Assembly: GCA_017403825.1 (NCBI GenBank)
Contig: JAFRDO010000027.1
Coordinates: 62,001-126,000, forward strand
Source: Kiritimatiellia bacterium
GTDB taxonomy: Bacteria; Verrucomicrobiota; Kiritimatiellia; RFP12; UBA1067
Direction of reading: 5' to 3'
Length of the DNA: 64,000 nucleotides
Shown here: positions 19,446 to 28,963 of the stretch, in pieces
Layout of the letters: each line of letters opens with the position of its first letter
Numbering within the stretch: position 1 is the stretch's first letter
Notes under the pieces: generated by a model
Database searches by the model: none
What the model saw: only the letters and a program-made list of their open reading frames with translations
Told to the model about the DNA's origin: nothing
Program-made: the position numbers and the translations under genes

Positions 19446-19504
19446 GATGGTTATTCCTGATTGATAAGGCACCCTGCGCAGCCACTCTACGCCAAGGTGA
19501 TGCG

Positions 19505-19534
19505 ATTGTAACAAATCCGTCTCAAGGCTGTCTA
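19505..19534 (-). promoter_or_regulatory. Putative sigma-70 promoter of glycan operon
   Basis: On the minus strand TAGACA, an 18-base spacer and TACAAT lie about 60 bases upstream of the ATG at 19445. It faces the glycan genes and is back-to-back with the regulator promoter, so the regulator probably binds between them. Confidence 0.4.
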
Positions 19535-19568
19535 ATAAACAAGGAAAGTTTCAAGCAAATGTTTTCGA

Positions 19569-19597
19569 TTGTTTTAGGCAACAAGAATTGCTATACT
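19569..19597 (+). promoter_or_regulatory. Putative sigma-70 promoter of XylR-like gene, leaderless
   Basis: TTGTTT, a 17-base spacer and TATACT end ten bases before the ATG at 19608. The predicted transcription start is only about four bases before the ATG and there is no Shine-Dalgarno, so a leaderless message is expected. Confidence 0.45.
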
Positions 19598-19607
19598 TCC
19601 CCTCGTC

Positions 19608-20789
19608 ATGTCTCAGAGAAAAAAGGCCTTAAGGAAGATTGTTGTCGCCCTTTGGATGGGTAATGCCTCTGGCCGGGAAATCCTTTCCGGAGTCTGTCGT
19701 TGCGCAAGGGAAACAAAAGCGTGGCAGATCACGTTGCTTGTTTTGCCCAACGGCTTCAGCACGGCGCTGGTCAACCAGATCCTTGCCGAAGGCGCCGACG
19801 GCATCATCACCTCCGACGCTGGCAACGAAACTATCCGCATGCTGGCGGATGCACTGACCGTCCCTCTCGTCATCATCGGACCACCTGCTGACCTTCCCCG
19901 GGCAAGGGGGGGGACAGTCTCCTTTGTCGGCCGAGACGACCTTGGCATCGGTCGTCTCGGCGCCCGGTATCTCCTTTCTATAGGACGGTTCAACAGCTAT
20001 GGCTTCGTCCAGGAAATTGACAAAGGGGAACAGTCGACCAGCGACCGGGAACTCGGCTTCGCCAGGACGCTCGCCGCAGCCGGTCACGTCTGCCAATCAT
20101 TATCGGCATTCGCCGCACCGCCAGACACATCAGATACGGACCGTCTGCACCTTTGGCTCAAGACACTGCCCAAACCGGCCGCCATCATGTGCTTCTACGA
20201 CCCTCCGGCCACCCAAGTGCTGGAAGCTTGCCGCGAACTGGGTTTCGCCGTTCCGACGCAGGTCTCGGTCTTGGGCGTGGACAACGACGAGCCGATCTGC
20301 GAGACCGCGACACCGCCCCTTTCCAGTCTTCAGCCCGATCACGAGAACATGGGTTATCTTGCGGCACGACAGCTGCAGGCCATCCTACTGAACCGCAAGC
20401 GACTCGGGCGGAAGATCGTCCTCACCCACCGCATCGTCGAGCGAGACACCACACGGCAAATGGCCCCCTCCGCAAATCTCGTGCGCCGCGCCAAGGCCTT
20501 CATCGCCGATAACGCGACCAATGGCATCGACGTACAGGATGTCGCCACGGCACTCGGCGTCTCGCGGCGTCTCGCTGACCTCAGGTTCCGTGAAGTCGAA
20601 AACAGCTCGATCCATGAAGCGATTGAACGGCGGCGGCTGGACGTCGCCACTCAGCGGCTCCGGCAGACGGCTTGGCCAATCAGCCGGATTGCCCAGGCCT
20701 GCGGCTATGCGAGTCCGCAGGCCTTCCGTACCGCTTTCGCAAAACGCTTCAAGCGCTCGCCTCGCGCCTATCGACAACAAGCAAGCTGA
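19608..20789 (+). CDS. XylR-like AraC-family transcriptional regulator
   Basis: The 393-residue cytoplasmic regulator has a LacI/PBP1-type sugar-sensing domain (residues ~10-280: IVVALWMGNASGREILSGVC, EGADGIITSDA, FVGRDDLGIGRLGARYL, VSVLGVDNDE). It ends in an AraC double helix-turn-helix (about 290-393: DVQDVATALGVSRRLADLRF and WPISRIAQACGYASPQAFRT). This is the XylR architecture. The gene diverges from the glycan operon and is the only regulator in that region, so it probably activates the operon in response to a released sugar. There is no Shine-Dalgarno before the ATG; see the adjacent promoter. Ligand unknown. Confidence 0.88.
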   Translation: MSQRKKALRKIVVALWMGNASGREILSGVCRCARETKAWQITLLVLPNGFSTALVNQILAEGADGIITSDAGNETIRMLADALTVPLVIIGPPADLPRARGGTVSFVGRDDLGIGRLGARYLLSIGRFNSYGFVQEIDKGEQSTSDRELGFARTLAAAGHVCQSLSAFAAPPDTSDTDRLHLWLKTLPKPAAIMCFYDPPATQVLEACRELGFAVPTQVSVLGVDNDEPICETATPPLSSLQPDHENMGYLAARQLQAILLNRKRLGRKIVLTHRIVERDTTRQMAPSANLVRRAKAFIADNATNGIDVQDVATALGVSRRLADLRFREVENSSIHEAIERRRLDVATQRLRQTAWPISRIAQACGYASPQAFRTAFAKRFKRSPRAYRQQAS

Positions 20790-20824
20790 AACGACCTGGC
20801 GCAACCTGGAATACGCTTTTTAGG

Positions 20825-20885
20825 TTAAACCAGGTCTTCCATGAAGATGAAGCGGTAGCCGCGCTCCTTCAGCGTGCGGGCGACG
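20825..20885. repeat. 61-bp direct repeat, right copy
   Basis: Identical to 1355-1415. The repeat begins exactly at the stop codon of the deacetylase-like gene and covers its last 19 codons. The 19.4 kb between the two copies contains the whole rhamnose-type glycan cassette and its regulator. Confidence 0.9.
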
Positions 20886-21928
20886 AGCATCTCGCGCTCC
20901 ATGTAGTCCGGCTGATACAGGAGATAGTCCTTGAAGAAATACTGCTCGTGGTTGCCGAAGCCGACGAAGTCGCAGCCGCGAACCTTCTCCAGATCGCCTG
21001 GGATGTCTTTGAGCGCATGGAGGTTGAGCGCACTCAGCGGTGGCGTGCATGAGTTAGTGAAGCGCATGCCGGTGTCGGGATCGTAGAGGAACTTGTTGTA
21101 CTTCGCTATCGAATCGAATTGCTCCTGCGTGATGTGGTTGTAGCCGGCGAGCGACGCTGAGATCGCGATGTTATTGGACACGCGTGTGTACAGGGCGGTC
21201 TCTGGTTTTCTGTTGTTCATCAGGCGAAAGTCGTGTCCATACGGGAGGATCGAACTGTCGCCATTCCATGCAAAGCGGTTGCCCCGCGAGACGACCATGA
21301 TCTTGATGCCGCCGTCGACAAGCGCCTTGACTCCGTCCTTTGACATCGGCACCCAGTGCGGCAGAAGGAAGCGCGCGAACATACTGTCGCTGGCGAAGCG
21401 GTCGACCTCACCGCGCATCATCGAGAGGCATTTCGCGACGTCCTTGTAGTCGGCGCTTATCCACGGATAGTCGGGGAACTCCTGCAAGGAGTGAAGCCCG
21501 AACTTGATCCAGTCCGCATTGTCCTGAAACTCCGCCTTGTAGGTTGCCGGCATGTCGGCAAGCGTGAACTCGTCCATTCCATAGAAGAAGTCGGTGCGGT
21601 AGAACAGGTTGAACTGCACCTTCAGCCCCGTCGCGTCGTGAATCTTCTTGAACCCTCTGAGATACGGAGTGTCGAAGATCGACTTCGGCTTCATGCGGGC
21701 GATGTCGCGCAAGAACCAGATGCAGTCGTCCACGAACTTGCAGGCGTTCTTGCCGGTGAGCGCACTGTCCTTCACGACGGCGTTCGGCATCGCCGGAGGC
21801 AGCTTCTTCAGCGCCGCAAACTTGTCCTTCGTGAGTTTCTCGCTCACCGACTCAGTTGGCGTCGCGCAACCGGCCGCCGCCAGCGCGACGCTCCCGGCGC
21901 CCATCCTCAGGAACTCTCTTCTGTCCAT
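20825..21928 (-). CDS. Polysaccharide deacetylase-like protein (Tat lipoprotein)
   Basis: The 367-residue protein begins MDRREFLRMGAGSVALAAAGC, a twin-arginine signal with lipobox. The mature part has features of the glycoside hydrolase/deacetylase superfamily: IKFGLHSLQEFPDYPW at a position where NodB-type enzymes have a metal-binding His, FLLPHWVPMS, GNHEQYFF, and a C-terminal LVARTLKERGYRFIFMEDLV of the kind that ends such barrels. The canonical TFDD motif is not obvious, so catalysis is unproven. It converges on the XylR-like gene, and its 3' end coincides with the 61-bp repeat. It is probably co-transcribed with nothing downstream. Confidence 0.5.
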   Translation of the reverse strand: MDRREFLRMGAGSVALAAAGCATPTESVSEKLTKDKFAALKKLPPAMPNAVVKDSALTGKNACKFVDDCIWFLRDIARMKPKSIFDTPYLRGFKKIHDATGLKVQFNLFYRTDFFYGMDEFTLADMPATYKAEFQDNADWIKFGLHSLQEFPDYPWISADYKDVAKCLSMMRGEVDRFASDSMFARFLLPHWVPMSKDGVKALVDGGIKIMVVSRGNRFAWNGDSSILPYGHDFRLMNNRKPETALYTRVSNNIAISASLAGYNHITQEQFDSIAKYNKFLYDPDTGMRFTNSCTPPLSALNLHALKDIPGDLEKVRGCDFVGFGNHEQYFFKDYLLYQPDYMEREMLVARTLKERGYRFIFMEDLV

Positions 21929-21990
21929 GTCTCCCCTCCTCGTCTTGTAATGCTAATTATAGCATAAGGTGGCCGCCCTCTGCGAGACGG

Positions 21991-22794
21991 TCAGCGTATG
22001 CCAACCAGTTCCGGCAGATGTCGGAAAAGGTTGAGGAATCGTTTGTCGTGCCGCGCCATCGTCTCGGGGTGGAACTGGAACGCGAATGCCGGATAGACAT
22101 CGCCCTCAATCGCCTCGATCACGCCATCCGGCGCGCGCGCCACGACGCGGAAGCCCGGCGCGACGATCCCGGGGCCCGTGCGGTGAAAGCTGTTGACCAT
22201 GACCTTCTCCTCGCCGAAGACAGAATAGAGGCGTGACGAGCGGTCGATGGTTATCTCATGATGCGGCTGCCAGCCTGGCTTGCTGGACACCTTGTTCTGC
22301 ATGTGGCAGATGACGCGGTTGGTTACAGAGTAGTCCTCGTTCGTGTAGACGCCGCCAAAGAACGTGTTGATCACGTTGATGCCCCGGCAGATGCCAACCA
22401 CGGGAATCCGGCGTGGCGCGGCGCGCGACATGACGAGCTTCTCGAACGCGATCCGGTCAACGCTCCACTGCTTGATGTCTTCCTCTGTCTTACCCTTCGG
22501 CGGCTTCGTGGTGCCCGGCGAAAACGCGCTGCCCTGGAAGATAAGCATATCGACCTTGCCCAGAAGCGCATCGACGGCATTGGTGTCGGTGGTGCGCGGG
22601 ATCAGGAGCGGCACGTTGCCGGTCTCGATCACATCGTCCACAAACGTCTTTTGCGCGCCGGCGACATCGCCCTTGCATCGGTCGACGATCCCGATGAAAA
22701 GCGGTTTCCTTACGGAATCTGCGCCTGAGGCGCAGGCGGCGAACATCGCCGCAACGACAGCAGTTTTCATTGCATTCATACTTTTACCCTTCAT
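21991..22794 (-). CDS. Exported gamma-glutamyl-GABA hydrolase-like (peptidase C26)
   Basis: The start at 22794 overlaps the stop of the GH36-like gene as ATGA; a second ATG at 22779 with AAGGG upstream is also possible. Either gives a signal peptide (MNAMKTAVVAAMFAACASGA). The class I glutamine-amidotransferase fold is clear: nucleophile Cys in VVGICRGINVINT and catalytic His in AFQFHPE. The PuuD/peptidase C26 family hydrolyses gamma-glutamyl amide bonds. An exported copy inside a glycan locus is unusual; it may remove an amide-linked substituent or handle a cell-wall fragment, which is inference. Confidence 0.8.
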   Translation of the reverse strand: MKGKSMNAMKTAVVAAMFAACASGADSVRKPLFIGIVDRCKGDVAGAQKTFVDDVIETGNVPLLIPRTTDTNAVDALLGKVDMLIFQGSAFSPGTTKPPKGKTEEDIKQWSVDRIAFEKLVMSRAAPRRIPVVGICRGINVINTFFGGVYTNEDYSVTNRVICHMQNKVSSKPGWQPHHEITIDRSSRLYSVFGEEKVMVNSFHRTGPGIVAPGFRVVARAPDGVIEAIEGDVYPAFAFQFHPETMARHDKRFLNLFRHLPELVGIR

Positions 22795-24980
22795 CGACTT
22801 TTCCCAAACGCGACATGCCAACGGACGACGCCGGTCTTCTGCGGACAGAACCCGAGCCGCACATATGGACCCTCGTGCTCTTCCTTCAGCGAATATTCCG
22901 GGTCCGGCGACCAGCCCCACACCTTCCAGCGCGGCGGCACGTAAAGCCGCAGCTCATACCGGTCGCCCGCAATCACCTTAGATTCGCCGCGCAGCACCGA
23001 ACGCCCCCAGACAAGCCGCCGCCACCACGACTCGTTGTCTTTCCATTCGACGTTCTCAACCTCGAACGCCGGGCTCGCCACATGCCGCGAAGTAGAGACC
23101 AGTACCGGACGGTCCGCAACCGGAACACAAGCCAGTACGCGGCAAGACGACGGCGCGACATCCGACTGAAGGCGGCCCTTGAACGGTGGCACAAACTCGT
23201 TGCGCCAGAAATCGAACCCCACGTATGTCTTTTCCGAATCAAGCCCGGCATACGCCGCAGGCCAGTCGATGCGCAGGGCTTCGTTCGTCGCCCAGTTGTA
23301 GAGTCCGAAGATTCTCGTCTCCCCCTTCTCAAGGACCCAGGCGTTCGCCAACGTCCGCTCAAAGAAGTCGACGGGCCGCACCGCCTTCACGCCATGGGGC
23401 GCCATCGTGCGCTTCAACACATCAACGCGCTCCTTTGACAGGTCTGGCAGCCAATCGCTGAAGTTGTAGAGCATGCCGCCTATGGAGGTCCAAGTCGCGA
23501 AAAGCCGCGCCCTGTCGAGCGACACGGCGTCGCGCACGTAGACGGGGTCGGGGTCGCTGTACCACACGCGCCCGTTGAGGAAGTAGCGCGGCGTGCCGTT
23601 CTGGACGCCTATCATGTAGCGGGCGGGGAACTTGTCGATAGGCCCGTTGTCCCCGCCGATGCGGCAGGCGTCAGCCAGGCCGTATGTCGCGCCCATCGCC
23701 CGAATGTTCTGTCTGAGGTTGCAGGCGAGAATGAAGGTGTCTTTCCCCGCCGCCTCGCGGAGCGCCTTCACGCCGCGACGGTATGCGCCAACGCCCGTCT
23801 CCTTCGGATCGGACAGAACCTGGCCGTTGTAGTCGTCCGGCGCATACGCGTCACTGCCGACGAGCTTGCAGGCCATACCCGTCCACATGCCGTCGTACTT
23901 GATGTAGCCGTATCCCCATTCGCGGCAGATGCGGCGCGTCACGTCCTGCATGTAGCGGACGGCGTCAGGATTGGTCATGTCGAGGCATGTGCCGCCCCAT
24001 CGCGTCTCGTAAGGCTGGCCCGTCTCGGAATCCTTCGCGAACAGCCCCATCTTGTCGCCCCACCAGTCCTTGTCCTGTTGCGTGCCGACGAACGGCATGA
24101 ACCACAGGCCGGGCAGGATTCCTTTCGCGCGGAGATAGTCGGCGGTCGGCTTCATGCCGTCCGGATAAGGACCTTTCGGGGCTGTACGCGTGAAGTTCTT
24201 GGCTGGGCCGTTGATGTCGCCCGGACCGTCCTGCCAGTAGTCGTCAATCTGGAAGAACCCGAACCCGAAGGCCTTCAGGTTGAGCCGTTCGACCGCATCC
24301 GCAAACTCGCGGGCTGAAGCCGGCGTTCCGGCACCAAAGCCCATGGAGTAGCCATAGCGGTCGTCATACCAGGTGGTGTAGCCGGCGATCTGCGGCTTAA
24401 GGCGAATGTCATAGTGAGCCGCCACGGCGTCACCGTATGCCTCCAGCCCGAGGCGGCAGTCGTCGAACGCGCCGAGCACGAAGACTTCGCTACCCGACGC
24501 GCCGATCTTTCCGAACTGAAGTTCGGGACGCAGCACCGCCGCACCGTCCGCGACGGCGCTCATCACGAACGGACTGCCCTTCTCCGACGTCACCCACGCG
24601 GCGACGACGCCCTTGCGGCTTTTCGGTTCGGCGACGGCAAGGTACATCGCGGAGCCCTTGTTCGCCTCAAGCGTGGTGAATCCTTGCGAGCCGACGGCCT
24701 TCAGGCCTTCCGCAGCACAGTCGAGCCGGATCTCAGGGAAATGGAAAGTGCCGGTCGCGCCAGGCGTCGGCGTAAAGACGAAGCGGACGAAGTCGCCGCG
24801 CGAGGCATCGTGCGAAAGCGTCCACCTGTCGCTTTCAGCTGGCGACAGCGTCGCGAAGCGTCGTCCGTCGGCGAACACCTCCAACGCATCTCCTTTGCGT
24901 TCAAGACGGTATTCGGCGGCAGGCAGGGCAAAAGATGCCGTCATGACACATGTCATGACGGCAATCGTTACGTGATTCAT
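22791..24980 (-). CDS. GH36-like alpha-galactosidase, secreted
   Basis: The start at 24980 (MNHVTIAVMTCVMTASFALPAA) has GGGAAAG eight bases upstream; a GTG at 24998 is the alternative. It is exported by a signal peptide. The central TIM barrel has FGFGFFQIDDYWQ, GLWFMPFVG, the nucleophile region YGYIKYDGMW and an acid/base candidate in ADACRIGGDN, matching clan GH-D alpha-galactosidases. An N-terminal beta-sandwich (1-230) and a C-terminal beta domain complete the GH36 layout; length 729 is usual. It overlaps the downstream C26 amidohydrolase and lies 18 bp after the LamG gene, so all are likely one transcript. Confidence 0.78.
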   Translation of the reverse strand: MNHVTIAVMTCVMTASFALPAAEYRLERKGDALEVFADGRRFATLSPAESDRWTLSHDASRGDFVRFVFTPTPGATGTFHFPEIRLDCAAEGLKAVGSQGFTTLEANKGSAMYLAVAEPKSRKGVVAAWVTSEKGSPFVMSAVADGAAVLRPELQFGKIGASGSEVFVLGAFDDCRLGLEAYGDAVAAHYDIRLKPQIAGYTTWYDDRYGYSMGFGAGTPASAREFADAVERLNLKAFGFGFFQIDDYWQDGPGDINGPAKNFTRTAPKGPYPDGMKPTADYLRAKGILPGLWFMPFVGTQQDKDWWGDKMGLFAKDSETGQPYETRWGGTCLDMTNPDAVRYMQDVTRRICREWGYGYIKYDGMWTGMACKLVGSDAYAPDDYNGQVLSDPKETGVGAYRRGVKALREAAGKDTFILACNLRQNIRAMGATYGLADACRIGGDNGPIDKFPARYMIGVQNGTPRYFLNGRVWYSDPDPVYVRDAVSLDRARLFATWTSIGGMLYNFSDWLPDLSKERVDVLKRTMAPHGVKAVRPVDFFERTLANAWVLEKGETRIFGLYNWATNEALRIDWPAAYAGLDSEKTYVGFDFWRNEFVPPFKGRLQSDVAPSSCRVLACVPVADRPVLVSTSRHVASPAFEVENVEWKDNESWWRRLVWGRSVLRGESKVIAGDRYELRLYVPPRWKVWGWSPDPEYSLKEEHEGPYVRLGFCPQKTGVVRWHVAFGKSR

Positions 24981-24998
24981 AAGAGCTTTCCCATGCAC

Positions 24999-27900
24999 TT
25001 ACCTGATCAACATCAGTGTGCCGACCGGCGGCGTGAGCATTTTCAGCCTGTGGTAGTCGAACGTCAGCCAGTTGCTCGCCGTCGTCGTGTCATAGACCCA
25101 TTTCAGCTCGTTCAGCCCGGCCTTGATGTCCTCGGCAGGGATTTCGACGCGCACCTTGCCAGTTGTCGCGTTCTCGCTCTCCCACACCGTCTCGCCGTTC
25201 AGTTCAAGATGGAGAGGATGCGTGCTGCCGGACTTGACGCTGTCTATGGAAGTCTCGTATCTGTAGGCATACTGCCCTTCGCTCGACTTCGGCACATCGA
25301 ACGGAATCGTCAGCGTGTTGTAGGTCGTGGTGACGGCGCGCTGCGCATGCTTATAGTTGGGGTCTCCGGCGATGACGACAGACGATACTCCCTGTCCCTG
25401 TTGCGTCATGTCGCCGGACGTACCGTTGATCTTGCCGATCTGCCAGGAACCTGCGAGCGACAGCGCGTCGAACGAAAGCGTGCCCACACAGCCGGCGGGT
25501 CTCGCAATCGCAATCGTGAGATTGCCGTTCGCATCGCGTCTTGCCTGAACTGCACGAATCGGAATCGCGCGCTTGCTCTCGTCCATTAGGTCGAACGTGC
25601 CGACCTCCACGCCGTTCGCCGTAACCGTGACGGGACACGACGCGCCCACGCCGTTGAAGAGCGGCACGATCTCAAGAACGCGCGGCAGTCCGCTGCTCTC
25701 AGCAGTAATCGGGGCAACAAGCGTCAGCGTCCTGTCCGCCGCCGTCAGCGACTTCTTCATTCTCTGCCACTTGTCGGTCGCGACATAGAACGGATCGGCC
25801 GTCTCGTACCACGACCCGCCAAACTCGTCCGCGCTGCCGTTCTCCACGCCGACGCTGAACGTGCCGCCGTAGCGGTTGGCCATCACCGACCACATCTCGT
25901 CCTCGGTCAGGAGCCTGTCCCACGCCTTCAGCCCGCCATAGTAGCCGCGGAACGCCTTGCGGATATATTCTGGGTCGGTGTTCGTGCCGGACGTTTCCGC
26001 GCCCAGCCTGATCGCGTGGGCTTTGTCAATTGACCTGAACCTCGGAAGCTTGCATTCGTCGCCCATGTGCTTGTGCTTCAGCACAGGGTAGCCGAAGATT
26101 CCGTTGCTGCCGAGTCCTGGCGTCTGGCAAAACCAGATATCGACGTTGGAGAGCTCGAAATTCGTCGGACTTGGATATACCGATACAAAGCAATCGACCC
26201 ATCTGTTGCTCGTGATGTAGAGGTCGGTTCCGTAGTCCACGGTCGGCACCTCATTCGGAATGAAGACGTTCAGGAAGCCCATGTTGTCGTTGGCGCCGCC
26301 GCCGGACGGCGTTCTAATGCGCAGCGTGAAACCCTCGCCTATATTCTTCCAGGTCGTGTATCCGTTGCAGAAGATGCAGCTGTCGTTCGCGATTCCAGGC
26401 ACAAGGGGCCCCTCCCAGAAGAAGCGCACGTAGAACGTGGCAACCGGCGCATCCACGTAGGTATAGCCGAGCTCCCAGCGCGACAAGCCGACCTTGCCCG
26501 TCTCCTCGTCCTTCTTCTGCGTAAGGTAGATGCAAGGCTGCGCGGCATTGGTCGTGAAAGGTGTCATCGGCGAAGCAACGTCCATGAACTTGTACATGGG
26601 GCGATAGTCGTTGAAACCGTTCGGTTGAGAATACCAACAGGTATAGTAGGAGTTGCTCCTTGGCGAACCCGCATGAAGGGCATCGCCGATGTGGTATCCG
26701 GAATTGGTTCCATCCAACAGCGCACCGTCCTCCACGTCGCGAATGTCGAGATCGAAGATCATGCCATCCAGCGCGTTACTGCGGGGCTTGCGGAACTCCG
26801 CAGTCAGCGTGACGGGGCGCGTCGACACGACGCCGATCTCCGGAGTGAGGACGGAGCCCTTGACGATGGTGTCGATGTCGCCCGTCCACCTTTGGAAGAC
26901 GTACCCCTCATCGGGCTGCGCCACAAAGCCCGTTATCTCGGAGCCGTCCTGATTGACTGGTGTCGAGACGGAGAACGCAAACAAGCCATCGCTCTTCAGC
27001 CCAACCTTGCCGCCAGTTGTGGCAGTGGCGGTTCTCGTGATCATCAACGTGCTGTCGGGAGCGAACGAATAGCCACCGCCGAGCGTGTAGGAAGATGCAC
27101 TCGCGCCGTTGAAGCGGATCGCATCGACCGCCGCATTGACCTTCACCTCGTCTGCCGTCAGCACGCGGTTGTAGAGGCGGAACGCATTGTAGGTGCCGCG
27201 AAACGCCATGCCAGGGCGCAAATTGTCGCCGCCGATCACGCTGTTACAGAGGTTTGTAAGCGTGCCTGAGAGGTTAGTCGTCTTGGTTTGCGAGGTCGCG
27301 CCGTTCTTCCAGACCGTCTGCTGCTTCGTGTCGCTCAGGAAGGACATGGACGCCCATTCATCAGTCTGCACCGTAATATCGGTGAAGGAGGCGTCTCCGG
27401 CGGAACCACTGCCGATATAATAGTAGTAATAACGCATATAACCCGTCTTAGGATTGGAGGAACCGCTGTTGTGCTCAAGCGAGAATCCGCGCTTGTCATA
27501 CTGACCAAAGAAGCATTGCCGCACGTTGTGGCGCGAAGGCTTCACGGCATACTGCATCGTAAACACCTTCGACGCCGTCGTCCCAGCAACATTCGTCGCG
27601 GAACCGGTGCCCGCGGGAACCGTCATCGGGTAGCAGTCCGTGCTGTTCTGCCATCCGTTCGCCGCCCATGTCACATTCCCGTCCTTTGTCGCGTCGTTGC
27701 CGTTGCCGGAGAGGTCAACCCAAGTTGTCGCGCTATCGTCGTGCTGACCGTAGCCCGCGTTGTCGATGCCGTCGTACTGGGCGACAATGCCGGGCGTGAC
27801 GTAGGAGAGCGAGGTAAGCCCACGCCGTGTACGCCTGAACACCGCCGTCAGCAAAACGCCCTTTCCAGCTGTGGCTGTAATTGTCGGCGAAAGATACGAC

Positions 27901-28913
27901 CCGCCCGTAATGGCGGAATCGTCCCCTTCCCAGCGGTAGAACACATAGCCGGAATCCGGCACAGCCGTGAAAGTCGCCGATATCTCTCCGCTGCCGTAGT
28001 TCGCCGTGGCGCCGGTCACCGACCCCGCCGCCGCGCCATCGCCAACCCTGACGTTGCCGCCTTCCGCCGCGACAGCAATCAAATTCTGCTGCAACGTGCC
28101 GTCTGCAGCAAACGTGTAGGCGACAAGTTCCGGATAATCGCTCCAGTCCGCGCCATTGTAGCGGACGGCATCGACCGCTGCGTTGATTTTGATTTCCTCC
28201 TCCGACAACACGCGGTCGTAGAGACGAAACGCATTGTAGGTGCCGAAGAACGCCATCGCTTCGCGGTCGTTTTCGCCGCCGATGACACTAACGCAGGCCG
28301 TGTTGAGATTTCCGGAGTCAGACGAAAAATGCCGTTCCCCCCAGTTCTCAAGATTCTTGTAGAAAACAACATCCTTGAGTCCGTTATCCGCCGTCACCGT
28401 CACGGAAGCCCATGTATTGACCGTCATCCCGCTGGATTTGCTCGAAACCGATGTGCCGAGCGGCATGGAATAAACACGTATGCAGTCGGAGATGGACGTT
28501 CCCCTATGCTCGATGCCAAAAGATCGCGAAGCGCTGTACTGGCTGAAGAAGCTTGCGCGTCCGCTTTGCACACTCTTGCTTACGGGTTTGCAGGCAAATT
28601 GAGCTGTGAAGGTTCCCGTTCCGGTTACGCGCGAAAGGCCAAAGCCAACCGAGATTGGTCTGCCCGAAACGCCGTTCGTCCAGCCATTTTCACACCACAC
28701 GACGTTCGCCCCGACCGTACCGTTGTTGCCATTGCCGGTGAGGTCAACCCATGTCGTCGCGCTGTTGTCGTGCGCCGCGTCATGCCCGGCGTTGTTGATG
28801 CCGTCGTACTGGGCGACTAGCCCGCCCTGCACATACGACCGGGAGGTGATCGCTGCATCCGTGCCATGCATGAACGCAGCCACGCCTATCATTGCTATCA
28901 CTAGTTTTCTCAT
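24999..28913 (-). CDS. Giant LamG-repeat surface protein, copy 1
   Basis: The start at 28913 (MRKLVIAMIGVAAFMHGTDA) has GAGGA nine bases upstream and a signal peptide. The protein contains two concanavalin A/LamG-like modules, each opening with a SYVxxGxVAQYDGIxNAG pattern and a TWVDLxGNGN motif, each followed by a short bacterial repeat (VFYRWEGD, VFQRWTGD). A third jelly-roll-like module starts at NALDGMIFDLDIRDVEDG, then comes a C-terminal beta region ending TFDYHRLKML-PPVGTLMLIR. Such modules bind glycans. The last ~300 residues are nearly identical to copy 2 next door. It is probably an outer surface or secreted glycan-binding protein; no catalytic site is visible. Confidence 0.72.
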   Translation of the reverse strand: MRKLVIAMIGVAAFMHGTDAAITSRSYVQGGLVAQYDGINNAGHDAAHDNSATTWVDLTGNGNNGTVGANVVWCENGWTNGVSGRPISVGFGLSRVTGTGTFTAQFACKPVSKSVQSGRASFFSQYSASRSFGIEHRGTSISDCIRVYSMPLGTSVSSKSSGMTVNTWASVTVTADNGLKDVVFYKNLENWGERHFSSDSGNLNTACVSVIGGENDREAMAFFGTYNAFRLYDRVLSEEEIKINAAVDAVRYNGADWSDYPELVAYTFAADGTLQQNLIAVAAEGGNVRVGDGAAAGSVTGATANYGSGEISATFTAVPDSGYVFYRWEGDDSAITGGSYLSPTITATAGKGVLLTAVFRRTRRGLTSLSYVTPGIVAQYDGIDNAGYGQHDDSATTWVDLSGNGNDATKDGNVTWAANGWQNSTDCYPMTVPAGTGSATNVAGTTASKVFTMQYAVKPSRHNVRQCFFGQYDKRGFSLEHNSGSSNPKTGYMRYYYYYIGSGSAGDASFTDITVQTDEWASMSFLSDTKQQTVWKNGATSQTKTTNLSGTLTNLCNSVIGGDNLRPGMAFRGTYNAFRLYNRVLTADEVKVNAAVDAIRFNGASASSYTLGGGYSFAPDSTLMITRTATATTGGKVGLKSDGLFAFSVSTPVNQDGSEITGFVAQPDEGYVFQRWTGDIDTIVKGSVLTPEIGVVSTRPVTLTAEFRKPRSNALDGMIFDLDIRDVEDGALLDGTNSGYHIGDALHAGSPRSNSYYTCWYSQPNGFNDYRPMYKFMDVASPMTPFTTNAAQPCIYLTQKKDEETGKVGLSRWELGYTYVDAPVATFYVRFFWEGPLVPGIANDSCIFCNGYTTWKNIGEGFTLRIRTPSGGGANDNMGFLNVFIPNEVPTVDYGTDLYITSNRWVDCFVSVYPSPTNFELSNVDIWFCQTPGLGSNGIFGYPVLKHKHMGDECKLPRFRSIDKAHAIRLGAETSGTNTDPEYIRKAFRGYYGGLKAWDRLLTEDEMWSVMANRYGGTFSVGVENGSADEFGGSWYETADPFYVATDKWQRMKKSLTAADRTLTLVAPITAESSGLPRVLEIVPLFNGVGASCPVTVTANGVEVGTFDLMDESKRAIPIRAVQARRDANGNLTIAIARPAGCVGTLSFDALSLAGSWQIGKINGTSGDMTQQGQGVSSVVIAGDPNYKHAQRAVTTTYNTLTIPFDVPKSSEGQYAYRYETSIDSVKSGSTHPLHLELNGETVWESENATTGKVRVEIPAEDIKAGLNELKWVYDTTTASNWLTFDYHRLKMLTPPVGTLMLIR

Positions 28914-28963
28914 AGATCTGTTCCTCGTTCTCTTCTTAAACCACGAATTCAACGTTGCAGAGA

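Noticed and set aside
27288..28820. Long plus-strand open frame (510 codons) antisense to LamG copy 1
   Set aside because: It mirrors the codon structure of the real minus-strand gene, has no Shine-Dalgarno and low-complexity Arg/Val-rich content.
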